A stretch of DNA of 64,000 nucleotides from Leucothrix mucor DSM 2157. GTDB taxonomy: Bacteria; Pseudomonadota; Gammaproteobacteria; Thiotrichales; Thiotrichaceae. The notes beneath the pieces were generated by a model. It had not been told where the DNA came from. It saw nothing but the letters and a program-made list of their open reading frames with translations, and made no database searches. Where the stretch lies: the NCBI RefSeq assembly GCF_000419525.1, contig NZ_ATTE01000001.1, positions 4,214,501-4,278,500 on the forward strand. The letters run 5' to 3'. This document shows positions 26,103 through 33,125 of the stretch, in pieces. The translations under genes and the position numbers were made by a program. How positions within the stretch are numbered: position 1 is the stretch's first letter; each line of letters begins with the position of its first letter.

Positions 26103-26624
26103 TTATTCCGCGTTGTGCTTACCACCGCGCTTGCCGCCACGGTTCTTACGCTTTTCCTGCATTTCTTTCAGTGTTGCGCGCTGTTCAGCGGTCAATACTG
26201 ATTCAAACTGCTGACGCGCTTCGTTACGCTGGATAAATGCAGCACGGTCCAAGTTTGCTTTCTTGTCAGCCAGTGCGGCGACTTGGTTCTGGTAGTCTGC
26301 GCTGCTAGTATCCAAAGCTTGTGTTTCAGTACGCAGTTCTTTCATTTGTTCACGCAGTGTCTGGTGTTGCGTTCTTTGTGCTTCGCGGAATGACTTGATC
26401 TGCGCTTGCTGATCTTCAGTTAGGTTCAGCTTTTTAGCCATGCGCTTCATCATGTGTCCGCCACCGTGACGACCGCCGCGCTTACCGGCATGTTTGCCTT
26501 TGCCATCGTGGTGCTTAGAGTAGCCTTTACCGTCGCGAGTATCCGATGCATCGTTTGCATGAACGGCTGCTGCGCCTAAACCCAAAGTGCTTGCTAATAA
26601 TGTTACTAAGATTGCCTTTTTCAT
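26103..26624 (-). CDS. Spy/CpxP family periplasmic chaperone-like protein, copy 1
   Basis: 173 residues. A signal peptide (KKAILVTLLASTLGLGAAAVHA) is followed by a His/Lys/Gly-rich stretch (about 30-58) and an alpha-helical domain with two LTxxQ motifs: LNLTEDQQAQIKSF and VLTAEQRATLKEM. These are the hallmark of Spy/CpxP folding chaperones or envelope stress sensors. The His-rich N-terminal part could bind metal; that is inference. Upstream, GTAA-type repeats at an 11-base period (26706-26732) look like an OmpR-family (CpxR-like) operator. A near-identical copy lies at 30913 and a broken one at 29841. Confidence 0.88.
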   Translation of the reverse strand: MKKAILVTLLASTLGLGAAAVHANDASDTRDGKGYSKHHDGKGKHAGKRGGRHGGGHMMKRMAKKLNLTEDQQAQIKSFREAQRTQHQTLREQMKELRTETQALDTSSADYQNQVAALADKKANLDRAAFIQRNEARQQFESVLTAEQRATLKEMQEKRKNRGGKRGGKHNAE

Positions 26625-26705
26625 TTTTAATTCCTGTTTGTTTTCTAAGTTGTGACGTGTTGTTCGTCGATGGGAGAATTATGTAACAGGTAAATGTTAG
26701 TTTGG

Positions 26706-26732
26706 GTAAGGGCAGCGTAAAGGTACTGTAAA
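26706..26732 (-). promoter_or_regulatory. 11-bp-period GTAAR repeats upstream of Spy-like copy 1
   Basis: GTAAG (26706), GTAAA (26717) and GTAAA (26728) are spaced exactly 11 bases apart, 82-108 bases upstream of the start at 26624. CpxR recognises direct GTAAA repeats at about this spacing and regulates spy and cpxP in enterobacteria. The same array is conserved upstream of copy 3 (31512-31538). Confidence 0.6.
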
Positions 26733-26810
26733 CGTGATTTTGTGTTTTTTATGGCTTCTGTTTATCAATAGAATTCCATGGGATTTGCCCAATAACCGGA
26801 GACCTAACTG

Positions 26811-27335
26811 ATGACTAAGACAACCGCTGGGCTTCATTATCAGCCGTACTATTGCGAGGAAAATATCTGGCAGCTGTGTCAGAACCCGCAGTATGCAGAC
26901 GGGCAAGTGTTATTTATTTCAGGCTATGGTGAGCACTTTGCCATGCTCTGCCAGCAGGGCGGGGAAGGTAAAGGGCACTTGGTTTGCTGGGATTATCATG
27001 TGGTGATGCTTCACGCTGGGAATATTCTCGATTTTAATAGCACGCTGCCTTTTTCAACTCCGTTTGAGGAGTACTTTGCCTGGTCATTTATTGATGAGCG
27101 TTTGCTGCCTGAAGACTTGATACCAATGTTTCGGGTGATCCCGGCGGGTAAATTTGTTGAGTCGTTTTTGTCAGATCGTAGGCATATGAAAACCGAGCAG
27201 GGTTGGAGTGCACCACCACCGCCTTGGCCGCTGATTAGTCGGTCGAGTAGTAATCTGAGTCGGTTTGCGGATATGTGGGATTTAGAATTTGGCGAGGTAA
27301 TGAATCTGTCTGAGGTACTTGAGCGGTTTGGATGA
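26811..27335 (+). CDS. Protein N-terminal glutamine amidohydrolase (NTAQ1/WDYHV family)
   Basis: 174 residues. The WDYHV motif that names the human homolog WDYHV1 (NTAQ1) is at 60-64. The catalytic triad is in place as Cys15 (YYCEENIWQLC), His63 (WDYHV) and Asp74 (ILDFNSTLPF). The family segment FLSDRRHM, followed by PPPPWPLI, is also present. NTAQ1 deamidates N-terminal Gln to Glu, an entry step of the eukaryotic Arg/N-degron pathway. Bacterial members are less familiar. The gene stands alone between Spy-like copy 1 and the YD-repeat lipoprotein. No Aat, Bpt or ClpS gene is seen here, so its role in protein turnover is unproven. Confidence 0.82.
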   Translation: MTKTTAGLHYQPYYCEENIWQLCQNPQYADGQVLFISGYGEHFAMLCQQGGEGKGHLVCWDYHVVMLHAGNILDFNSTLPFSTPFEEYFAWSFIDERLLPEDLIPMFRVIPAGKFVESFLSDRRHMKTEQGWSAPPPPWPLISRSSSNLSRFADMWDLEFGEVMNLSEVLERFG

Positions 27336-27341
27336 TTGTAT

Positions 27342-27366
27342 AAAAAATGCAGCCCAAAAGAGCTGC
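27342..27366 (-). terminator. Terminator of the YD-repeat lipoprotein gene
   Basis: GCAGCCC (27349-27355), loop AAAA, GAGCTGC (27360-27366), with an A-run on its left that is a T-run on the minus strand. It has one mismatched pair and belongs to the same GGCAGC hairpin family as 26042 and 30856. Confidence 0.7.
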
Positions 27367-27376
27367 CCCGATGGAC

Positions 27377-29554
27377 TTACTTATCCCGCTCTCTGTAGAA
27401 GCGAGTGAACAGGGCTTTCCACGATTGAATATTGACGTATTCGTAAGTCTCACTGCTATAGCGACTACTACTTTCTGGCGGGTACATATAATTGGTAGTC
27501 ATTGTTGAGGACAGCTCGCCTTGCTCGTCATAGCGGTATTCTTTAGATAAATATTCCTCGCCACCGTTAAAGTAGTGTTCGTTGGTGAGTTGGTCATTGT
27601 CGTTGTACGTCATTTTTGTTTTGTTCTGTGCGACGCCGCTATTACCTTCAATATAGGCGCTTCCGAGATAGTTACCTCGCTCATCAAATAAGGTCGAACT
27701 GGTATAGGTAGCCACACCCTCTGAGTCATATTCAGTAATCGTTTGCCCGCCAAACTCATCATGAAACACCACTGAAATGCTAGAGTCATCAAAGGCTGCG
27801 GAGTAAGTTGTCTCATTCCCTTGCTCATCATAAGTATAGGTATACAGGTAGTTTCGAACCTGTTCGGAGTCGCCAACTCGCTGATGAGTGAGCATTCTGC
27901 CTTCCGAATCGTAGGTGTAAGTGATGAGGTGGTTTTCTTCCGGCGAGGTCGTGCTTACCTGCTTGTTACTGAGTATTCGCCCTTCAGCGTCGTAGGTGAT
28001 GCCCCAAGTGGTTTCCTGCTCGTAGCTACCGTCATTATTGTGGTCAAGGCGGCTTCTTATTTTGTTATCGTGGCTGTCGTAGTCTAGCACCGCCACTGAG
28101 TCAATAATGCCGTCGGCTTGCTCGGGAACGCCGTCGGCAAAGTTGTCATAGCTGATGGTGACTTGGTTACTAGCCGCATCAGTCATGGTAACCACGACGC
28201 TATCTGGCGTGCCATCAGCATTGAAATCGGACTCTGCCAATGTTTGCTTATTATTGTCGTCAAATTCATAACGATGAATGACGTCGATTACACCATCCAG
28301 GTTTTTATCTTCTTCAACTTTGGTTACGTTGCCTGCTGAGTCATGGGTATAGCGTTCGCTTTGGCCCTCAAAGATATTTTCCGCAGGTATGTGATATGAC
28401 TGCTCGTAATAGTTGCCTCTTCCTTCGGTATCGTATTGTTTAATCGTCGTCTCAGACGACTCTAAGACACCGGTAGTATCGGAATAGCGCTCAGTGACTT
28501 CTTTGTAATAAGCGAGGCTGCCATCGGGATGATAGTTGATTTCATGAGTGGTGCGATATTCAAAAATACCATCGCCATTTAAGTCAGTTTGATTGAGTGT
28601 TTCATGGCCTTTGGCGTCATACGCCCACTCTTGTTGACGGTCCATCGTGCCATCATCACCGAAGTCGATATAGGTGCCGGTGAGCTTGCCATTGGCATCA
28701 TACGCGTAGCGGGTAAACTCGACGTCCGCTTCAGAGCCGATAATTTGTTTATGTTCGCTTGTTATATTTCCGGCATCGTCAAAGGTGTAATTAAAGGCTA
28801 AATCGTCATGACCATCGTAAATGCCATCACTGTTGGTATCGATGAGTCGCTTCGATGTGGTGTAGATCTCTGGGGTCATGCCAATGCTGTCGTAAAATGC
28901 ATCTAGCGCAACGCCGGGAAGCACAATGGTTGGCTTGCTTGGCCAGAGACCTTCAGAGGCTCCCTCGCTCAAGAGCTTGCTGTCTTCCAGCTGGCTTTTA
29001 AAGGCAACAATCTGTTTACCAATGATATCAATGGTTTTACCCTGAGCAATGCTCTCCAGCTGCGCAGGAACGGTGACGCCATTTGAAAAAATACCGTCCT
29101 CATCAATTGCCGTTAAAAATACGATGAGGTTGCTCATGCGTTCAAACAGGAAGGTTTTTGGGCTTCGATTAGACTGATAAGCAGTAGCTCTCAGTTTTGT
29201 TTGTACACCCTGAGTAATGGTCTCCGGCTCGGCAATTCCCATCATATCAAACAGGCTGATCTCCGCAGCGGCGGCAGATTGCCCCAGTGATATGTCACCA
29301 ATAAAGAAGCTAACCAGCTCGCCTTCTTTATAGCTGAATGTACTGTCTGCACTTGTTTTGCCGGACTGTGATGGTGTTTGGTAGCTCAAGCCCTCTAGCG
29401 TCACACCAGAGATTTTTCCGGTTAATACAGCCGAGTCAGTGGCTGCCTTATCCGATGAACTGCCCGAGCCGCAGGCAACCAGACTGAGACTCAATAAAAT
29501 TGGAAAAGATAAGCGCTTTGTAAATTTGTAACTTATTTTTTGTCTGCTGGTCAT
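27377..29554 (-). CDS. YD/RHS-like repeat lipoprotein with DxNxDG calcium-type motifs
   Basis: 725 residues from the ATG at 29554. The signal peptide ends in the lipobox LSLVACGS (Cys28). After an N-terminal domain of about 230 residues, the protein is built of irregular YD repeats (YAYDANGKLTG, YTYDSEGRMLTHQ, YTYDEQGNETTYS, YRYDEQGELSS). These alternate with aspartate-rich D-x-N-x-D-G segments (DTNSDGIYDG, DLNGDGIFEY, DKNLDGVIDV, DHNNDGSYE) resembling calcium-binding loops. It is probably a surface or periplasmic beta-structured protein. It lacks the RHS core and a C-terminal toxin domain, so it is not a classic Rhs effector. Frame continues 5' for 70 codons without obvious start signals (see 29555). 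Confidence 0.75.
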   Translation of the reverse strand: MTSRQKISYKFTKRLSFPILLSLSLVACGSGSSSDKAATDSAVLTGKISGVTLEGLSYQTPSQSGKTSADSTFSYKEGELVSFFIGDISLGQSAAAAEISLFDMMGIAEPETITQGVQTKLRATAYQSNRSPKTFLFERMSNLIVFLTAIDEDGIFSNGVTVPAQLESIAQGKTIDIIGKQIVAFKSQLEDSKLLSEGASEGLWPSKPTIVLPGVALDAFYDSIGMTPEIYTTSKRLIDTNSDGIYDGHDDLAFNYTFDDAGNITSEHKQIIGSEADVEFTRYAYDANGKLTGTYIDFGDDGTMDRQQEWAYDAKGHETLNQTDLNGDGIFEYRTTHEINYHPDGSLAYYKEVTERYSDTTGVLESSETTIKQYDTEGRGNYYEQSYHIPAENIFEGQSERYTHDSAGNVTKVEEDKNLDGVIDVIHRYEFDDNNKQTLAESDFNADGTPDSVVVTMTDAASNQVTISYDNFADGVPEQADGIIDSVAVLDYDSHDNKIRSRLDHNNDGSYEQETTWGITYDAEGRILSNKQVSTTSPEENHLITYTYDSEGRMLTHQRVGDSEQVRNYLYTYTYDEQGNETTYSAAFDDSSISVVFHDEFGGQTITEYDSEGVATYTSSTLFDERGNYLGSAYIEGNSGVAQNKTKMTYNDNDQLTNEHYFNGGEEYLSKEYRYDEQGELSSTMTTNYMYPPESSSRYSSETYEYVNIQSWKALFTRFYRERDK

Positions 29555-29764
29555 TGAATGGGTTCTTATTGGCTTAATGTTATTCGTTAATACTAAGCTA
29601 TAAGCCACTCTATGACCAATTGAGTTAAGTGCTATTTGCTGGAAAGCGTGCGCCGACTCTATTCCCGACTCATCCGCATCAATACACAGGTGTTTTTTAC
29701 CCAAATAAGTATTCGCATTGCCTAAGTGAATGCGATACTCACTCCACTGACCGGTGACATACAC
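29555..29764 (-). pseudogene. Possible remnant of another gene, in frame upstream of the lipoprotein
   Basis: The reading frame of the lipoprotein stays open through this stretch. It encodes EYRIHLGNANTYLGKKHLCI and a helix with LNSIGHRVAYSLVLTN, which do not belong before a lipoprotein signal peptide. From memory the first part resembles the C-terminal region of large DUF4132-type proteins (YKIHLGSANI..LCIV). It is probably a gene fragment rather than part of the lipoprotein. Weakly supported. Confidence 0.3.
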
Positions 29765-29780
29765 CGACTTATCATCAAAG

Positions 29781-29800
29781 GGCAGCCCAAGAGAGCTGCC
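29781..29800 (-). terminator. GGCAGC-family hairpin after the broken Spy-like copy
   Basis: GGCAGC (29781-29786) pairs with GCTGCC (29795-29800) around CCAAGAGA. It occupies the same position relative to the broken copy as the terminators of copies 1 and 3, but the T-run has been lost. Confidence 0.5.
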
Positions 29801-29840
29801 CCAGTATTAACTAGTCGTGAGATGTTACTGAGTGTGCGGA

Positions 29841-30084
29841 TTACTCAGCGTTGTGCTTACCACCGCGCTTGCTGATCTTCAGTCAGGTTCAGCTTTTTAG
29901 CCATGCGCTTCATCATGTGTCCGCCACCCTTACGACCGCCGCGGTGCTTGCCTGCGTGCTTGCCGCCTTCGTGCTTAGAGTAGCCTTGGCCGCCGCGGGT
30001 ATCCGATGCATCGTTTGCATGAACTGCTGCTGCGCCTAAACCCAAAGTACTTGCTAATAATGTGACTAAGATTGCCTTTTTCAT
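29841..30084 (-). pseudogene. Broken Spy/CpxP-like gene, copy 2 (275-bp internal deletion)
   Basis: The ATG at 30084 opens a frame nearly identical to copy 3 for 72 residues up to LNLTEDQQA. It then reads RW and stops at 29857. The sequence after the break is the C-terminal coding end of a copy-1-type gene (KHNAE then stop, out of frame, to 29841). The junction is GCGCTTGC (29865-29872). In copy 1 this octamer occurs twice, at 26127 and 26402, exactly 275 bases apart. Deletion between such repeats removes 275 bases and shifts the frame. Homology to the other copies stops at the start codon, so the promoter repeats are missing too. Confidence 0.9.
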
Positions 30085-30099
30085 TGTAAGTAGCTGAAT

Positions 30100-30477
30100 T
30101 TAAATATGTATATCCAGAAGTTTTATTTCTGGAATAAACCGAAAGTCCTTGGTGTTATAAGTAAATAAGCTGGCCTGGTTTGTCAAAGCTGATGCAGCAA
30201 TTAGACTGTCAGGAATATCTAAAGTATGGCTCTTAGCAAACTCTCGCACCAACTTGAGCGCGCAATAAGAAATGCTTTCGTCCAGAGGAAAGTGCTCAAA
30301 TTTTTCCAAAAAACGACCTAGCATTTTCACTTCCTGCTTGTCACGTGCACCATAAAACAACTCCATCGACGTAATTGTCGAGATAAACAGCGGCTCTTGC
30401 AGCTTGGAAAGCGTACTGATCGTCTCTGTATTATTTTTGAGTACTTCAATTAGAACATTGGTATCCAGGATGATCAT
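30100..30477 (-). CDS. vapC: PIN-domain toxin (VapC-type)
   Basis: 125 residues. The PIN fold acidic residues are at MIILDTNVLIEVL (Asp5), the Glu in TSMELFYGA, and the C-terminal IPDSLIAASA and LFTYNTKDF aspartates. VapC toxins are Mg-dependent endoribonucleases, often cutting tRNA. The start overlaps the antitoxin stop by four bases (ATGA type), typical of TA operons. The module sits between the remnant ATPase end and the broken Spy-like gene, where it replaced or displaced the latter's promoter. Confidence 0.9.
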   Translation of the reverse strand: MIILDTNVLIEVLKNNTETISTLSKLQEPLFISTITSMELFYGARDKQEVKMLGRFLEKFEHFPLDESISYCALKLVREFAKSHTLDIPDSLIAASALTNQASLFTYNTKDFRFIPEIKLLDIHI

Positions 30478-30698
30478 TTCCAGGCCTTCTTTCTTAAGCT
30501 TTCCTGAGAGATGTCACGGTCTTCCCACATGCCCGCAAACTCATTAAAGTCAATAGGTTCTAACTTTGCCTGTTGACGAGATAGCTCTTTTTTTAACGTC
30601 TCCCGAATATAGGCGGAAACACTGATGTTTAATCTGGATGCTTGTTGTTTAATCGCTGAGAACAAGGGGTCATCGAAGTAAATCTGTGTCCTGTGCAT
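30474..30698 (-). CDS. Ribbon-helix-helix-type antitoxin partner of VapC
   Basis: 74 residues. The N-terminal MHRTQIYFDDPLFSAIKQQA strand-helix, with NISVSAYIRETLK, predicts a ribbon-helix-helix DNA-binding domain. The C-terminal acidic/aromatic tail (FNEFAGMWEDRDISQESLR) would wrap the toxin. It neutralises the PIN toxin encoded downstream and represses the operon, by family precedent. Confidence 0.85.
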   Translation of the reverse strand: MHRTQIYFDDPLFSAIKQQASRLNISVSAYIRETLKKELSRQQAKLEPIDFNEFAGMWEDRDISQESLRKKAWK

Positions 30699-30778
30699 GG
30701 TGTCACCTCAGTTTATAGTTTTATACATCACAATTGTACATCACCTATTAAGCTGCTGTCATTCATACCGTTATAAAA

Positions 30779-30853
30779 TCAGCGAACCAACACACTAATC
30801 GGTACAGCAAACAGCCGCTCACCAAATGGCACAATGCTCTCCCCATCATAAAA
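30779..30853 (-). pseudogene. C-terminal remnant of a second DUF4143-type ATPase gene
   Basis: Over 66 bases (30788-30853) this matches the 3' end of the ATPase gene (31614-31679) with seven mismatches. It still encodes YDGESIVPFGERLFAVPISV followed by a stop at 30779. It begins immediately beside the Spy copy-3 terminator. It shows that an ATPase-Spy segment was once tandemly duplicated, after which most of the second ATPase was deleted. Confidence 0.88.
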
Positions 30854-30875
30854 AAGGCAGCCCGAAAGAGCTGCC
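30850..30875 (-). terminator. Intrinsic terminator of Spy-like copy 3
   Basis: GGCAGCCC (30856-30863) and GAGCTGCC (30868-30875), loop GAAA, one mismatched pair. On the minus strand it runs into T residues at 30850-30855. The T-run is shared with the beginning of the ATPase remnant. Confidence 0.85.
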
Positions 30876-30912
30876 CAAAATCTACAAGGAGGAGAGTTAA
30901 CTAGCTTGGGGA

Positions 30913-31431
30913 TTAACCCGCGTTGCGGTGGCCGCCACGCTTTTCGACACGGTTCTTACGTTTTTCCTGCATGTCTTTCAGCATGGTGCGTTGCTCAGCG
31001 GTCAATACCGATTCAAACTGTTGGCGCGCTTCGTTACGCTGGATAAATGAAGCACGATCCAGGTTCGCCTTCTTATCAGCCAGTGCCGCTACTTGGTTCT
31101 GGTAATCAGCGCTGCTGGTGTCCAGAGCCTGTGTTTCAGTGCGTAGCTCTTTCATTTGCTCACGCAGTGTTTGGTGTTGCGCTTTTTGCGCTTCGCGGAA
31201 TGATTTGATCTGCGCTTGCTGATCTTCAGTCAGGTTTAGCTTTTCAGCCATGCGCTTCATCATGTGTCCGCCACCCTTGCGACCGCCGCGATGCTTACCG
31301 GCGTGCTTGCCGCCTTCGTGCTTAGAGTAGCCTTGGCCGCCGCGAGTATCCGATGCATCGTTTGCATGAACTGCTGCTGCGCCTAAACCCAAAGTACTTG
31401 CTAATAATGTGACTAAGATTGCCTTTTTCAT
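30913..31431 (-). CDS. Spy/CpxP family periplasmic chaperone-like protein, copy 3
   Basis: 172 residues, differing from copy 1 at scattered positions. The signal peptide is the same, the His-rich region is slightly altered (GGKHAGKHRGGRKGGG), both LTxxQ motifs are kept (LNLTEDQQAQIKSF, VLTAEQRTMLKDM) and the C-terminus is KRGGHRNAG instead of KRGGKHNAE. The promoter-proximal region is also duplicated, including the 11-bp-period GTAAR array at 31512-31538. It probably has the same envelope-stress chaperone role, with possible division of labour or dosage. Confidence 0.88.
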   Translation of the reverse strand: MKKAILVTLLASTLGLGAAAVHANDASDTRGGQGYSKHEGGKHAGKHRGGRKGGGHMMKRMAEKLNLTEDQQAQIKSFREAQKAQHQTLREQMKELRTETQALDTSSADYQNQVAALADKKANLDRASFIQRNEARQQFESVLTAEQRTMLKDMQEKRKNRVEKRGGHRNAG

Positions 31432-31511
31432 TTTTAATTCTCGTTTGTTTTTAAGTTGTGACGTATTGTTCGTCGATGGGAGAATTATGTAATGGGTAAC
31501 TGTTAATGTGG

Positions 31512-31538
31512 GTAAGGGCGGCGTAAAGGTACTGTAAA
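31512..31538 (-). promoter_or_regulatory. 11-bp-period GTAAR repeats upstream of Spy-like copy 3
   Basis: GTAAG (31512), GTAAA (31523) and GTAAA (31534) lie 81-107 bases upstream of the start at 31431. The array has the same sequence order and spacing as at 26706-26732, suggesting that an OmpR-family regulator controls both copies. Confidence 0.6.
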
Positions 31539-31604
31539 CGGGTGTGGGGAAGTGTAAAGACGGCGGCTAATTGGAAAATCAAAATTAAAGTTTCACTGTT
31601 CGGC

Positions 31605-32858
31605 TTAAGGTATCAACACACTAATAGGTACAGCAAACAACCGCTCACCAAAAGGTACGATACTCTCGCCATCATAAAATACTACGCCCGCAGCAAACTG
31701 ATCACCGATGGATTCTTTCAGTTTATTTAGCCCTTTAAAGTCGCTATTGGTGACTGTGGCAGCCGCTTTAATTTCGATGCCAGCGATTTTTAGTCCTTGC
31801 TCGATAATAATATCCACCTCCACTTTCTCTTTGTTGCGGAAGTGATAAAAGCTTAATTGCTGCTCATGCCAATCGGCGTACTTACGGAGCTCTTGATAAA
31901 TAAATGTTTCTAGCAGTTGCCCAAGTAGCGCTCTGTCTTGCCAAAGCGTCTCACTGGTGACTCCGAGCAATGCACAAGCTAGCCCGGTATCAGCAATATG
32001 TAGTTTGGGTGTTTTAATCAGGCGGCTGAGCCTATTGCTATGCCAGGGCTGTAGCTGCTCGATTAAAAACACTTGCTGTAATAGCGTTAAGTACTCTCGA
32101 ATCGTTGGCGCACTGAGTGCAAAGGGCGCGCCTAGGTTAGTTGCATTAAATAAACGAGATGTCTGCCCCGCAGCCATGTTCAATAAGCGAGGTAGCATTT
32201 CAAGATTTTGAATACGGGTTAAATCTTGTACGTCTCGCTGAACAATCGTCGTAATGTAGTCTCTGTACCAATTTGCACGACGTTTTTCTGTGGGTCTGGA
32301 TAGTGCGGCTGGGTAGCCGCCTCTCACGATGGTGTCTGCCAGAGTCGACCCTAAACGACGATATTGACCGTTATTCGTTGCACGACCGAAGTCTGCAGCG
32401 AACAACTGACTTAAGAAATTAGGCTTTTGATTACTGATCTCAGCGCAAGAGAGCGGACGTAGATGAATGATTTCCATGCGACCTGCTAAAGAGTCAGCTA
32501 GCTTTGGTAGTAACAAAATATTGGCTGAGCCTGTCAGGATAAAGCGGCCCGCTTTACGGTTATTATCAACAGACGTCTTGATACTGGTAAATAGCTCGGG
32601 TACACGCTGTACCTCATCTAAAATAACGTACTCAGGTAAGCTGAGAATGAAGCCAATAGGATCGGCTAATGCAGCCTGTCGCTGTAAGTCATCATCAAAT
32701 GAGATGTAGTGATAGCCAAGTGCTTCACCTAGCTGCAACGCTAAGGTTGTCTTGCCGCACTGGCGTGTTCCGTGAATAAGAATGACAGGGCTATCTTCTA
32801 TCGCATCTTGAAGAATGCCTTTAGAAAAGCGGGGGTAGTACTGTGTTTGCGTTGTCAT
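31605..32858 (-). CDS. AAA-type ATPase with C-terminal DUF4143 domain
   Basis: 417 residues. The Walker A motif GTRQCGKT is at about 30-37, Walker B is YVILDEVQRVPE, and the sensor/arginine region is FILTGSANILLLPKL. The DUF4143 C-terminal part includes a PD-(D/E)XK-like strand pattern, VEVDIIIEQG then IAGIEIKA (Asp, Glu-x-Lys). These proteins are widespread, often in multiple copies, and their function is unclear; a DNA-acting role is plausible. Four 22-bp direct repeats lie 30-117 bases upstream of the start. No Shine-Dalgarno sequence is evident before the ATG. A 24-residue remnant of a second copy lies at 30779. Confidence 0.85.
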   Translation of the reverse strand: MTTQTQYYPRFSKGILQDAIEDSPVILIHGTRQCGKTTLALQLGEALGYHYISFDDDLQRQAALADPIGFILSLPEYVILDEVQRVPELFTSIKTSVDNNRKAGRFILTGSANILLLPKLADSLAGRMEIIHLRPLSCAEISNQKPNFLSQLFAADFGRATNNGQYRRLGSTLADTIVRGGYPAALSRPTEKRRANWYRDYITTIVQRDVQDLTRIQNLEMLPRLLNMAAGQTSRLFNATNLGAPFALSAPTIREYLTLLQQVFLIEQLQPWHSNRLSRLIKTPKLHIADTGLACALLGVTSETLWQDRALLGQLLETFIYQELRKYADWHEQQLSFYHFRNKEKVEVDIIIEQGLKIAGIEIKAAATVTNSDFKGLNKLKESIGDQFAAGVVFYDGESIVPFGERLFAVPISVLIP

Positions 32859-32887
32859 TTTTGGTCACCAAAGCTATGTAGAACTCT

Positions 32888-32975
32888 GACTAATTGTAAA
32901 TTCAAGCCTGACTAATTGAAAGTTTCATTGCGACTAATTGAAAATAAAATTCCGTCTAATTGTAAATTTATAAAG
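32888..32975. repeat. Four direct repeats at exact 22-bp spacing (iteron-like)
   Basis: GACTAATTGTAAA (32888), GACTAATTGAAA (32910), GACTAATTGAAA (32932) and GTCTAATTGTAAA (32954) repeat with a period of exactly 22 bases, two helical turns. Each has a conserved 12-13-base core and a variable 9-10-base remainder. They lie immediately upstream of the ATPase gene. A weaker fifth copy, GGCTAATTGGAAA, is at 31565 on the other side of the gene. They are best read as a protein-binding array. No promoter hexamers are obvious beside them. Confidence 0.9.
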
Positions 32976-33005
32976 ACTTAAATAATTCACGAACAGCATC
33001 CAGTC

Positions 33006-33125
33006 ATGACTTATCTTGAGAAAGTTGGGCGAATAGTCACGCTCATACGGCTGTTGTCAGTTCCTGATGATTTTGATCAAATGGGTCAGGATGAAATTGA
33101 GCAACTGTTTGGTGGTGGCTTATGA
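33006..33125 (+). pseudogene. Antitoxin gene fragment (partner of the truncated PIN gene)
   Basis: A 39-codon frame ends in VPDDFDQMGQDEIEQLFGG, an acidic tail of the type seen at antitoxin C-termini. Its stop overlaps the following ATG (ATGA), the usual TA arrangement. The normal DNA-binding N-terminus is missing, so it looks like the 3' remnant of an antitoxin gene. Confidence 0.55.

Noticed and set aside
27377-29554. Rhs polymorphic toxin
   Set aside because: YD repeats are present, but the lipoprotein signal, lack of the conserved Rhs core and absence of a C-terminal toxin or adjacent immunity gene argue against it.
32888-32975. CRISPR array in the 22-bp iterons
   Set aside because: Repeat cores are only 12-13 bases and the intervening parts 9-10 bases, far below CRISPR dimensions.
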